From Eutreptiella sp. 'Long Island Sound 2002' (lineage: Eukaryota > Euglenozoa > Euglenophyceae > Eutreptiales > Eutreptiaceae), in assembly GCA_964036045.1 (NCBI GenBank), contig OZ038382.1, forward strand, positions 76,855,918 to 76,919,917: a stretch of 64,000 bases of DNA, in the 5' to 3' direction. The translations under genes were made by a program, and so were the position numbers. Below the pieces are notes generated by a model. It saw only the letters and a program-made list of their open reading frames with translations, had not been told where the DNA came from and made no database searches. Positions within the stretch are counted from its first letter, which is position 1, and every line of letters starts with the position of its first letter. Below, in pieces: positions 1 to 10,794 of the stretch.

Positions 1-52
1 GAGAGAGAGAGAGAGCGTGAGAGAGAGAGAGAGACGAGAGAGAGAGAGACAG
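1..52. repeat. GA microsatellite
   Basis: The window opens in an interrupted GA dinucleotide run (GAGAGA with CGT and C interruptions). It directly precedes the 22-bp satellite array. Nothing coding is visible. Confidence 0.9.
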
Positions 53-87
53 TCCTGGGTCCGTGAGTTTGTTGCATCAATTCACGT

Positions 88-1112
88 CCTGCACGCACGC
101 ACTGTGCACACTGCACGCACCCACTGTGCACACTGCACGCACCCACTGTGAACACTGCACGCACGGACTGTGCACGCTGCACGCACGCATGGTGCACGCT
201 GCACGCACGCATTGTGCACGCTGCACGCACGCACCCACTGTGCACGCCGCACGCAGGCATTGTGCACGCTGCACGCACGCATCGTGCACGCTGCACGCAC
301 GCACCCACTGTGCACGCTGCACGCACGCACTGTGCAAACTGCACGCACGCATTGTGCACGCTGCACGCACCCACTGTGCACACTGCACGCACCCACTGTG
401 CACGCTGCACGCACGCATTGTGCACGCTGCACGCATTGTGCACGCTGCACGCACGCACTGTGCACGCTGCACACACGCACTGTGCACGCTGCAGGCACGC
501 ATTGTGCACACTGCACGCACGCATTGTGCACGCTGCACACACGCACTGTGCACGCTGCAGGCACGCATTGTGCACACTGCACGCACGCATTGTGCACACT
601 GCACGCACGCATTGTGCACGCTGCACGCACGCACCCACTGTGCACGCCGCACGCAGGCATTGTGCACGCTGCACGCACGCATCGTGCACGCTGCACGCAC
701 GCACCCACTGTGCACGCTGCACGCACGCACTGTGCACACTGCACGCACGCATTGTGCACGCTGCACGCACCCACTGTGCACACTGCACGCACCCACTGTG
801 CACGCTGCACGCACGCATTGTGCACGCTGCACGCATTGTGCACGCTGCACGCACGCACTGTGCACGCTGCACACACGCACTGTGCACGCTGCAGGCACGC
901 ATTGTGCACACTGCACGCACGCATTGTGCACACTGCACGCACGCACTGTGCACACTGCACGCACGCATTGTGCACACTGCACGCACGCACTGTGCACACT
1001 GCACGCACGCACTGTGCACACTGCACGCACGCACTGTGCACGCTGCACGCACGCATTGTGCACGCTGCACGCACGCATTGTGAACGCTGCACGCATTGTG
1101 CACGCTGCACGC
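88..1112. repeat. 22-bp satellite array, block 1
   Basis: Tandem array of a 22-bp unit (ACTGTGCACACTGCACGCACGC and variants), with 18- and 26-bp variants that differ by one 4-bp CGCA/CACC step. Each unit carries the palindrome GTGCAC. All six frames are open because 22 bp contains no stop codon in any frame, so the long Cys/His/Arg/Ala translations on both strands are artefacts of the repeat and not genes. A higher-order duplication is visible: about 181-540 is repeated 400 bp downstream at about 581-940, for example the variant TGCACGCCGCACGCAGGCAT at 241 and 641. Confidence 0.95.
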
Positions 1113-2231
1113 TGGGGTCTTGTCTTTAGCGTTGAAGGACAAGCCTGTGGTCTTAAAGATTGCCGTCTGAAATGACACAACAAGGATGCTTGTTGCATGG
1201 GCAATTAATTCCAGTGTCACCCCAAACTGGATGCGAAAAAAGGACATGGCAACTTTCATCCACCGACGCCAGCAAAGTGGGCAACACAATTACAAAAAAC
1301 CAATGCGGAATTCTCAAATCACCAAACTGAAACGATGATATGATTCCGGGTGTTGACTTTCATCGTCTTTGCTACAAGCACTCTTCGTGACATGACTCCA
1401 GAATTCTAGTAATTTTGCAAAAGATGTGCATGGCGTTACAACCTAGAGTTTGCATCCTCCCAGCCAACAATTGGACGAGTTGGGAGGTCGTGTGATGACC
1501 ATATTCATGTGTTATCTGAACGGTCCCTCGAGAATAATTGGTGTCGTGTAACAGGGTGGTAATAATTGGTGTGTCGTGCACATCATGGAGCTATCCAGTA
1601 CCTTTGCATTGTGTGTTGTCGCTTAGTAGTTCAAATCTGCACAGGCCAAAGGCAACTGTTCTGTGGGCATCATGGCCCATTGCCCATTTCAATTGTGAGG
1701 CTGTATGGATTTGGAAGATTGTGGTGGTGCATGGTGTGTGTTGTGCTTGGTTGTGGGACAGGTTGTTTGGCAGGCGGGGGCACAGACGAGAGGAGCACGA
1801 GGGGGGGGGGGGGTGGCACCAGGGGGTTTGACACACGGGCAGGGCGGTCTGTAGTCTGTAGACTTTGTCTGCCCCTAATTGCAGACACTGTCAGCATGTT
1901 GTGGACTTTAAAGGACAATATTTGGGAAGGGGAGCCTTCGGCCCACTTCCTCAATCACGGTCCACTCGCGTCGTTTACCTGTGCACATGGGTATCGACAT
2001 GGACATCTTTGGCCAATGCCCCTCCCAATATTTTGATAATATGTGTCTCCATGATTCTTTTCCTATTGTGCGTGTAGCCATCAGTGGGCCCGTCCAGCCT
2101 AAATATTGGCCTACTACCAAGCCAGGGAGGAGCCATTGCATTCAATCAGTAGCTCACCTTGCCTAGTCAACAGGTCAATAATGAGGTTCATGCTCAGCAG
2201 TAGTTGGTTGGTGACGTCATGCATAAAACCC
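1113..2231. other. Non-coding spacer between satellite blocks
   Basis: About 1.1 kb of mixed-composition DNA between the two blocks of the 22-bp satellite. It contains a G run of about 13 bases near 1801. Short open frames exist on both strands but none shows a recognisable domain. It may be intronic or intergenic. Confidence 0.5.
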
Positions 2232-2575
2232 GGACGCACTGTGCACACTGCACGCACGCACTGTGCACACTGCACGCACGCACTGTGCACGCTGCACGCA
2301 CGCATTGTGCACGCTGCACGCACACATCGTGCACGCTGCACGCACGCACCCACTGTGCACACTGCACGCACCCACTGTGCACACTGCACGCACGCACCCA
2401 CTGTGCACGCTGCACGCACGCACTGTGCACACTGCACGCACGCACTGTGCACACTGCACGCACGCACTGTGCACGCTGCACGCACCCACTGTGCACGCTG
2501 CACGCACGCACTGTACACGCTGCACGCACGCATTGTGCACGCTGCACGCACGCATTGTGCACAGTGCACGCACTA
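2232..2575. repeat. 22-bp satellite array, block 2
   Basis: Second block of the same GTGCAC-containing 22-bp repeat, about 16 units, including the same 26-bp CACC-extended variants as block 1. Its presence 1.1 kb away in the same orientation implies that the two blocks were once one array or were seeded from one another. Confidence 0.93.
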
Positions 2576-2851
2576 CCTGCTGACATCATAGATGCCAACA
2601 AGACATATAGTTGTGGTGCTCTTGCCTTCACACTTGCTGCATTATTTCCCAAGCTTGGGCCCAGCGTACGTGCTTCAGATCCCCCCTGAACCTATATTCC
2701 TGCTCCGTGTGGCTGCTCTCCAAATATATGGGTTTCATTCTGGGGGATGGGGGAGGGTACTTTAATGGATCCTCACCCGATAGAGCAAAACATTCAAGCT
2801 CTCAATGATGGGGAACATAATCTCAAACTGCACGCACCGTGTTCTATAATC

Positions 2852-3169
2852 AGGTGCGTTCCCTGCCTGGTGCAATGTATTGGTACGGCCATCCAGGGCT
2901 CATTTTGGGGCGATTCCACTGGCTGTGACGTCATGGGTTTCTATTCTGCCTTCGCCACATACTCCAGCCAAATGGCCACGCTGCTCATTGCATACCTGAC
3001 GTATCGGATCATGTTTTCTACGGTGCCAAAGTGGGAATACGTCGCGCTTGTGGGATTGGCCATCTTTGTGCTCTCTGGTCTGATTTCAATGCTCCCCCTC
3101 ATTGGGGTGGCCTCTTATGTCAAGTACGATGGGTTCTGTTACATTGATTACCGAGATGTTACACACTGG
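2852..3169 (+). CDS. Seven-transmembrane receptor-like exon (partial)
   Basis: This open stretch reads as the middle of a polytopic membrane protein. After an AG acceptor at about 2851 comes a helix ending in QGSFWG, then a helix beginning TGCDVMGFYSAF and ending AYLTYR. A further helix (YVALVGLAIFVLSGLISMLP) and a short loop with FCYIDY follow. A Cys at the start of one helix plus a Cys in the next extracellular loop, and a helix ending in a Tyr-Arg pair, fit TM3-ECL2 of a G-protein-coupled receptor, loosely like the cAMP-receptor/secretin type. A GT donor may lie at about 3170. Frame and composition are unlike the surrounding repeats, so this is probably a host exon whose flanking introns hold satellites. 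It could also be a pseudogene fragment, since no other exon is visible. The family call is by pattern only. Confidence 0.5.
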
Positions 3170-3175
3170 TCAAAG

Positions 3176-4045
3176 ATTGAGTTTTTCGGCGCCAGACAAG
3201 CATTCGAAGACCCCCCCCCCCATTTTGAGGGTGCTGGATGCGAAAAAGCAGGTTGTAAGGGCACACAGACGACGAAAACACAATTTGCAGCATCTGTATG
3301 TACCAAAACTTCCCATTTTTCATGAAAAATCGGCCAAAAGTGGCCGTTTTCTGGTCAAAAATTGAAGTTTTTTGGCCCCAGACAAGCAGTTGAAGACCCC
3401 TCCCCCCCTATTTTGAGGGTGCTGGATGCGAAAAAGCAGGATGTAGGCAGACACAGAGCAGGAAAACACAATTTACAGCATCCGTATGTACCAAAATTTG
3501 CCGTTTTTCATGAAAAATCGCAAAAAAAAGACCGTTTTCCGGTCAAAAATTGAGTTCTTTTGGCCTCAGACAAGCAGTTGAAGACCCCCCTCTCCATTTG
3601 GAGGGTGCTGGATACGAAAAAGCAGGTTGTAGAGGCATATATATCACGAAAACACAATTTACAGCATGCGTATGCACCAAAATTTTCCATTTTTCATGAA
3701 AAAAACGGCCAAAAATGGTTGTTTTTTGGCCAAAAATTGAGTTTTTTTAGCTTCAGATAAGCAGTTGAAGACCACCTCCCCCTATTTTGAGGGTGCTGGA
3801 TGCTAACAAGCAGGTTGTAGGGGCACACAGATCACAAAAACGCAATTTACAGCATGCGTATGCACCAAAATTTGCCATTTTTCATGGAAAAAAACGGCAA
3901 AAAATGGCCGCTTTTTGGTGAAAATTTGTGTTTTTTGGCCTCAGCCAAGCAGTTGAAGACCTCCCCACCCCTATTTTGGGGGTGCTAGATGCAAAAAAGC
4001 ATGTTGTATGGGGACACAGATCGCCCAAACACAATTTACAGCATG
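3176..4045. repeat. 186-bp tandem satellite, ~4.6 units
   Basis: Five successive blocks start with a T-rich stretch, GGCCxCAGACAAGCAGTTGAAGACC, then a C run, TTTTGAGGGTGCTGGATGC, and a segment containing ACACAATTTACAGCAT and CATTTTTCATGAAAAA. Blocks begin near 3181, 3366, 3551, 3739 and 3928, a spacing of 185-189 bp. Units are clearly diverged. The array starts directly after the receptor-like exon and ends where the plus-strand LINE begins. Apparent ORFs in it are incidental. Confidence 0.9.
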
Positions 4046-4092
4046 CTAACTACTTGAATGGGTGTTTTTTTTTCTGTTGCAGGTTTTGGGAT

Positions 4093-7000
4093 TTTTGGAC
4101 GTCATAAAACAACAAGAGGGAAGTGCTGTCGGAGGTGGCGCAGAGCTTCAGGAGACAGCACAACCAGGGGCAGCAGGAGCTCAGCGGGATCGCACGGAGA
4201 ATGGTAAGGGCGTTACCGAGAGTGTTCACTGCGGAGCAGAGCGAGGACATACACCGCAGCAGGGTGACGCTGGGGGAAATGAAGGAGGCAGTGCGGGCCC
4301 TCAAGGAGAAAAAGAGCCCGGGAGTGGACCAGCTGGTGGCGGAGGCATACCAGCAGCTAGAGGCGCCGGAGCTGGATGGTCTAGCAGGGAGGGTCACAGA
4401 GGTGTTGCGCACAGGCGAGCCCCCAGTGGAATGGGGGGGCAAGGTGCGGCCCCTGTACAAGAAGGGGGATCGGCTCAGGCCGGGGAACTGGAGACTAATA
4501 TGCTGTGCCGTCACAGAGGCCAAGCTGCTCTGGATGGTGATCTTCGGGAGGATACAGCGGCGGCTGTATGCGGCGGGGGTCATACTCGATAACATGTGGG
4601 GTTCGTGCCGGGTAGGTCCACACAGGAAGCAAGCTTCCTGTACGATATGTACCCTGATGATGAGGACCTAGAGGCGTTCATGGCGTCTGTGGACGTGAAG
4701 GGGGCGTTCCACAACACGCCACAAAGGCTCATAGAAGAGGTGTGGCGGCAGCTAGGGCTCCGATATGGTGACTTCGTGGAGAAGTACCAACGCTCAAGGA
4801 GGTACACAGTCGCCACGGGGAAGGGGCTTACCGAGTGGGTAACCCGAGGTAGCAGGGTACCACAAGGCGGGGTGGAGGGCCCATTCCTGTACTTGCTGGC
4901 CATGCTCCCCGTGATGAGTTGGATAGCGCGGGAACATCCGCAACTGGCAAGGGCACCACACACGTCGCCAGCGCAGGAGTATGTGGATGATGCCGTACCC
5001 ATGGCACGGGATGAAAAGGCCCAACAGGTGGTGCAGGACCTGATGCAGAGGTACGGGAGGGATAACCAGTATGTCTGGAGCACGGAGAAGTCGGCGGTTT
5101 TGAGAAGGGGTGGCGAGGATGGTATGGCACTGTATGTAGGAGACAGAGTGCCATGGCTGGAGAGGGCAGAGGAAGCGGTGGTGCTGGGACATGTGCAGGC
5201 CATGGAGGCGAAGGGAGTCAGGCTGCCCGACAAATTAGTCAGAGGGTTCAGGGCGATGCTTGTTGTCCTACGGCATCACCCCCCGCTAGTGCAGACGACC
5301 CTGTACTACCAGCGGCTCGTGCTCAATGCGGCGATAGGATACCAGGGGATGTACCTCCCGTACTGGAGGGAGCAGCTGGAGGAGCTGGAGGGAGAAGTGC
5401 GGAGGCTCATCAGAGGGTATGAGGGGATACCCACGGAGGTACCGTGGTGTGTGTTGCGGTAGCCGACAGCCTACTATGGAGAAGGGATGCCCACAGCCGG
5501 GGAGGCGTACAGGGCACACACGGCGAGGACACTGATGAGGATGTGCCATAATCAGGAAGAGGTGGTGAGACGGGTGTGCTTTTACGCGGTCGCAGAGGTG
5601 CAGAAGGAGGAAAACATGTGCCCGCGCTATGTGTGGCACTGGCGAAGGCGGTTGGCGGCGGGGAGGAAGGAACGCATGTGGCGCGCCCTACAAGCGGTCA
5701 TCCCGGGGGAGGAGCACATGCTGGCAACCAACAGGACGTGCAGCAGGCGGGGACCGATCCTGGTTCTGGACACGGACTTCGGGGGGGCGGCGCATGGGAC
5801 TGTACGGTGGGTCAAGAAGGAAGGAGTCAGCATGGAGGTGCTGCACGTGCGCAGGAAGGATATGAAGGAATACAAGAAGACGGGGCTGCACCATGCGGAG
5901 TTCTATCGCGACGCCAGGATGGTGGAATGGGGTGTATACAGGTGGATGATGAGGAGAGCGCGAGGACAAGAACACCGCGCTACCTGGAGCAGGAGGACAC
6001 GCAAGATGTGGAACGAGTGGGTAGCGCTGTGAGGGATCCTGAGGAGAAAACCAAGATGCGGCAGGGGAGAGGGGGCGCAGCAAGAGAGAGTGGTGCTCGA
6101 CAGAGGAGAGAGGGACAAGGCCAGACCAGGCATACTGTCTTATGCGCCGCTGGGACTCAAAGGGTCGAGGGGGAAGGTGCAGAGTGCGAGCGGGCAGTGG
6201 TATGATGTCAATGCGGATATGTTCCGGAGAGACAACATCCCGGGAGGGGCAGGACAGGGGAACCAGTGCTGGACGTGCACCAAGGAGGCAGGGCAAGTCC
6301 CGTGGCGAGTCCTGCGAATGACGGCATTGGCGTTCCCAAACATGACCATGCGCGCTACGCACGCCAGGGGGCAGTGGTGGGGACCGGTGCTGCGGCTGCC
6401 CAAGGAGGTGCAGGAGGATGAGGAGGCACAGGGAGAGGCGGAGGTCTGGTTGGGAGAGAAAAAGGAGGGGACGAGGACAGGAGTCCAGTTGGGGTGGGAC
6501 ACAGTGGGGGGACTGCAGGAAGAGGACGATGGAGTGGCAGTGAGATTCTGGATGACGGACTCAGGGAGGGCCGACGAGGAGGCGCCCATAGTTCCCGTGG
6601 GCCACAAGTGAGGAGACAGTGCGACGAGGATCATGCTGACGGTCCACGGGTTGCCAGCTGACAGGGTATGGTACTTGGTTCTGGTACAGGCATACCTGAA
6701 GCAGGGCGGGGCGAAAGGGGACAGGGCATGGTGTCACGGGCCGGTGGTGACGAATGGATCGAAGGCCAGGACAGACAATAAATGGGCAGTGTACAGAGGG
6801 GTGAGAGAACTAAGCATCGGGGATGGGCTACGAGAGTATGGCATTGGGAGGCACAAAGTGTACTGCCACTACCCGAGGGAGGTGGTACGCATACCGGAGC
6901 CCACGGAGGAGAGGGTGGTGCTCTATCTGGACGGGTCCGGGGTGGAAGGAAAACCGCCCATGGCGGGGGCTGCGGCAGTAAGGGTCAGGGGGGTGGGACA

Positions 7001-8210
7001 GGTGACGGATAGCGTGGTGGAAAAGATGGTGTACGGAGCGGCGTCCCATGGGGAGGTACAAGCGGTTGCAGACGTGGTTTGGGAGATAGGGGAGGAAGTA
7101 CGGGAGATGTGGATGGTGGTGGACGCGGAAGCGGACATGGCATCCCTCAGGAGACTGGCCAGCAGGCCGCTGCATGAAGCCCTGGGTACGGGACTGGCGT
7201 CTCAGGTGTACGCGATATGGCACGGGCTGGCGATGAAGAAAGTGGCCCTCGTCATGCACCTGGTGAAACAGGAATCACACAAGGCGGGACTGGGGAATCA
7301 TGAGGCATATGGGGCGCTGCAAGCAGTGGATAAGGAGCAGGAACCAGAACGGAGGGTGCCAGAGAGAAATGAGCACCTCCACTGGTGCATATACCTCCGA
7401 GGGTCGGGGACGAGGAGAAGGCCAGGTGGGTGGTGGAGGAGGACAGGGGCAAGCAGAAGGTGGCCGGAGGTGGGAGAGCTGACCGAGTACCTGGAGGGCA
7501 AGGTGGGACAGCGGATCTACTACCCAAGTGTGCTGAGGCCAGAAACGCTACCCAAAAGGCTGCAATTCAGAAGGCTGCAGGCAATCACGGGGCAGGTGCC
7601 GGTGCGGGAAACAATCATGAGGTGGTACAGACATAAGGGTATGGACGTCCCAGAGGAGTACATGAAATGCCAATGTGGCCGAGGGCAAGAATCATACGAG
7701 CATTTCATGCGGTGTGAACAGTATAAGGGGATCGAGGGAACGCTGGTTCGGGATCAGGACGTTCCGTTGCTCAAGAAGGGTGCAAGAGGCAGAGGCGCGG
7801 TGGAGAGAGAGCTGGGAAAAGAGGGGCATCGCAAAGGACTGTGGCACATGGTGATTATGAAGTCGCTGTGACGGGCACTGCAGGAACATACGGTGGCGCC
7901 AGAGGCCATGGCACACAGGCTGTTGCGGCGTATGGTGGAGCATCTCCAGGAACGCATGGCGTGCAGAGAGACACAGTTGGAGGCGCGGGCGGAGGACATG
8001 CGTGATCCAGTCACCAAACGAGTGGAGATGGCGTTGATCAGGTACAACCCAAATATCACGGAGATGGAAGTGCGGAAGCAGCCCGACTGGCCACCAAGGC
8101 GGTCAGAGGGAGAGACGGAAGTGCAGGAAAGAGAGGGAGAAGAGCAGAGGGAACGCCTGATGGCACACAGACGAAGGAGAATCAGGCAGATATCAGGGCA
8201 GGACGGGTGA
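4093..8210 (+). pseudogene. LINE ORF2 remnant: RT, RNase H, zinc finger
   Basis: Decayed ORF2 of a non-LTR retrotransposon. RT motifs in order: KSPGVDQL, RPGNWRLICC, FVPGRST, DVKGAF, GGVEGPFLYLLAM and the catalytic YVDDAV at about 4980. The RNase H domain follows at about 6910-7310, with LYLDGSG, HGEVQAV, VVDAEAD and a His-Asn-Ala tail. A zinc-finger-like CxCGxxxExxxHxxxxC lies at about 7668-7715. No endonuclease is visible upstream, so the copy is 5'-truncated or cut where the 186-bp satellite ends. The frame shifts once near 4595, and in-frame stops fall at about 5460, 6030, 6609 and 7869; the reading frame otherwise stays constant, so this was one protein of roughly 1,350 residues. It is GC-rich, like the ORF1-like region after it. 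The RT call is firm. The clade is not settled; RNase H-bearing LINEs include the I and Tad types. Confidence 0.88.
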
Positions 8211-8684
8211 ACAGTGTCACCGCACAGGGGGACAGCTGGAGGGGGACCAGAGGGAAAGAGGCAGCAGTGGCGCCCGTCACATGGACTGGAGCATCCGGGA
8301 TTGGGCACAGTGAGTCACAGAGCGGAACAAGACGCAGGCCAGGGGGGAGCGGACCGGGGTGATGTGACGAGGGGAAAGCACAGCGGGCACAAACACGGAG
8401 ATCACCGGGCGGGAGACAGGAGCGGGTACCAAGAGACGCAAGCGACAAGAGGAACGTGGCTGGGGGTGCGGGGACGAGGACGACGACAGTGCTGACCAGT
8501 AAGAGGCCGACGCCCGCCTGGCAACGTCCACAGTACGCGGGGGAGTAAACGGGGAAGAGGAGCAGCGGTGCACGAAGAGTACAAAGCACATAGGGCGCGC
8601 GAACAGTGGGGACGGAGGGCGTGGGTGGTGGGAAAAGCGGCGACAGGGCTCAGGGCTCAGGCGCGATACCTTGTGTGCAGTACA
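8211..8684 (+). other. GC-rich segment, no gene recognised
   Basis: Purine-rich, GC-rich DNA between the LINE ORF2 remnant and the next ORF1-like region. It probably represents 3' or 5' untranslated sequence of these elements. Proline-rich open frames on the minus strand mirror the purine-rich plus strand and look like artefacts of composition. Confidence 0.45.
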
Positions 8685-9810
8685 ATGTCTGACAAGCCTG
8701 AGCCGAAGCCCAGACAGCCGTCGGCAGTGAGGGGGTACGGGGGGCCGGGGCTGGTGGGCGTGAGGGCCGAGGTGGCCCGCATGCAGGCGGACGCAGCCCC
8801 GCTGCCCCCCTCGCGGGCTTCGTCGGCGACATATGCGGAGGTGTTGTCGCCCTCGTCTCCGGAGAGCCCGGAGATGGTCAGGCAGGAAGGGCCTCGGGCG
8901 ACAGGGCGGCAGAGGGGGGAAGAAGCCGCGGCGGGGACGGGAGAGGGAGGGGACAGGGGAGGACAGGCAGAGGCGAGTGGAGGCAGGGCAGAGGAGGTGC
9001 TGGCAGGGGCTGAGGGGCAGGGGGAGGGGCAGGGGCAGTGGGCGGCGGTGGGCGGACACGTTCAACATCGCGGATGTGATGGCGGGCGTCGATATGGGGA
9101 GGAGGGAGTGGAGGGAGTCGGTGGAGGGAGGCCCAGGACAGCGGTCGGCGCCCAATGTGCCGGCGGGGAGGATAGCGGTGGAGGGAGGCCCAGGACAGCG
9201 GTCGGCGCCCAATGTGCCGGCGGCTGCCATGAAGTCCATCCTCCCGGAAGTGCGGAGGCAGGAGAAAGGCAAGGGCTGACGAGGGCAGCCAGAGGCGGGA
9301 GCGGCAGGGAGCAGGGACAGCAGTGTATGCGCCGGAGGGAGGGGGCGGACAAGCAAGGGGGGGAAAGGGCAGGGGGGGACATCCGGGGCTGTGCAAGCGA
9401 AGGGACACCAGGCAGGGAAAGGGGGTAAAGGGAGGGAACGGGGGCGAAAGTGGCCGCAGCCCGAACACTTGTTCAGGCAGTTGCCACCAGGGTTGCCCCC
9501 ACAGGTCAGTGCAGCGGTACAGACGGAGAACGAGAGGGAAGTGCGCCGCCAGCAGGCGGCGCGGTACGAAGCGCTGGCGCACGTGGAGGGCCAGCGCTGT
9601 CGCCACCAGCCCCAAGAGCAGGGACCGGACACCAATTACCGGTTGGAGATGGAGCCAGGGAGGACAGGGTCGGGGCGCCTGGGGAGGCTGGAGGGGTCCG
9701 GAGGGGAGTGCAGGGGGCAGTCCAGTGGTGGGATGCAGAGAGAGATGGGGCAGGCAGAACAGAGCAGCGCAGCGGCGGAGGGGCACCGCGGCCAGCGGGG
9801 GGGAGAATAA
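8685..9810 (+). pseudogene. ORF1-like GC-rich coding remnant
   Basis: Starts with an ATG in the context MSDKPEPKPRQPSAVRGYGG, followed by a Ser/Pro-rich N-terminus (SSATYAEVLSPSSPES). The likely coding frame then shifts by one near 8890 and continues through WADTFNIADVMAGV and NVPAAAMKSILPEV to a stop at 9277-9279. The same frame reopens at about 9391 with a charged, possibly helical stretch (ENEREVRRQQAARYEALAH). A 57-bp in-frame tandem duplication (9121-9166 repeated at 9178-9223) adds 19 residues. Position and composition suggest ORF1 (nucleic-acid-binding protein) of a LINE following the one upstream, but no zinc knuckle or RRM is recognisable. The region ends at the gypsy LTR at 10012, so it may have been cut by that insertion. 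Confidence 0.4.
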
Positions 9811-10011
9811 GAAAGGGGAGGCCAGCGAAGTGGACACACAGCAGGGCGGTGCAGGGCAAGGGTGCCGGAAAAGTAGAAGGCGGCAAGGGCAAGCATAGTG
9901 GGCACGGTACGCAGGGGAAACGAGCGAGGCAAGAAGGGCTCCAAGGGAAGGGAGACGGGAAAGCGGGACTCCAAGGAGTAGGCGGCAAGGGACACGGAGA
10001 ACGTTTTAGAG

Positions 10012-10774
10012 TGATTTCAACACTGTGTGCCTGTTGTGCCTCTCCTGCTGCTTGCTGCTCGTGTAGGGTTCTTGCTGCTTGTTTTTGATGAGGAAAATGT
10101 TTTATTGTTGAAATACAACTAATCCAGGATAAACCAAGCCAGAGATAAGCAAGTAGAAGAAGATCAGGATCAAAGCATGAAGGGCTGCAGTCACAAAGAG
10201 TTAGATAAAGACAACCATGAACAATAGACCACAGCAATTAGCATACGTTGCAACTCAGCAGGAAATATTTTACATGTTTGAGAAACACTGACTGGAAAAC
10301 TGCCCCAAGGGCTCACTCTCATCCACAGTGCCATCTTGAGATGTGCACTCTTTGTTTTTGGGTCCCAAAGGTGCTGAGGTGGCATGGCTTGTGGCGCTGA
10401 GGTCACTGCCATGTCACATGGGATCCTACTTAGCTAGGCTGACTAGGTATTGAACCCAGGACCTCCCAAAAAGAGGTGCCCCAGCCCCCTAGGGTGCCTA
10501 CCACTAGGATAGCTAAGAATTCATGAGAAAACATAGATAAATTCATAGGCTAGGCCTTCAGTATATCAGTGCCTCAGCAACCCCGTAAAAGATGTTTTAG
10601 TGCCTAGAGCTTGGGGATAAAGGGGTCCACACCACATCGTGATTTAGTGTTTGGTTCCATAGGTCAAAATGTGTTATCACCCATTTTGGTTAGGCCAATA
10701 CTAAGATGAAAATGCATGAGTGCTTAGAGCACCTCTTATACAACTAAAGTAAACCCTAAAGCATTGGAAAAGCA
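10012..10774 (-). repeat. gypsy 3' LTR
   Basis: This 763-bp sequence matches 32145-32720 in the same orientation, beginning TGATTTCAACACTGTG and ending in CA on the plus strand. It therefore has the TG...CA ends of an LTR. Relative to it, the other copy lacks about 180 bp (roughly 10475-10655 here) and carries scattered substitutions. It lies downstream of pol in the element's own direction and directly abuts a purine tract, as a 3' LTR should. Confidence 0.8.
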
Positions 10775-10794
10775 CTTTTTCTTACTCCCCCCTT
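10775..10794 (-). promoter_or_regulatory. Polypurine tract of the gypsy element
   Basis: On the minus strand this reads AAGGGGGGAGTAAGAAAAAG and directly abuts the TG start of the 3' LTR. A purine tract at this spot primes plus-strand DNA synthesis in LTR retrotransposons. Confidence 0.65.

Noticed and set aside
63-1204. Long Cys/His-rich ORFs on both strands over the first satellite block
   Set aside because: The 22-bp unit has no stop codon in any frame, so open frames are automatic on both strands.
88-2575. CRISPR-like array of short repeats
   Set aside because: Units are directly tandem with no unique spacers, and the context is eukaryotic.
8277-9837. Long Pro/Ser/Leu-rich minus-strand ORFs (also at 33129-34859, 35790-37244, 42540-43741 and 44532-46189)
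   Set aside because: They mirror purine-rich, GC-rich plus-strand DNA, lack domains, and overlap better-supported plus-strand coding.
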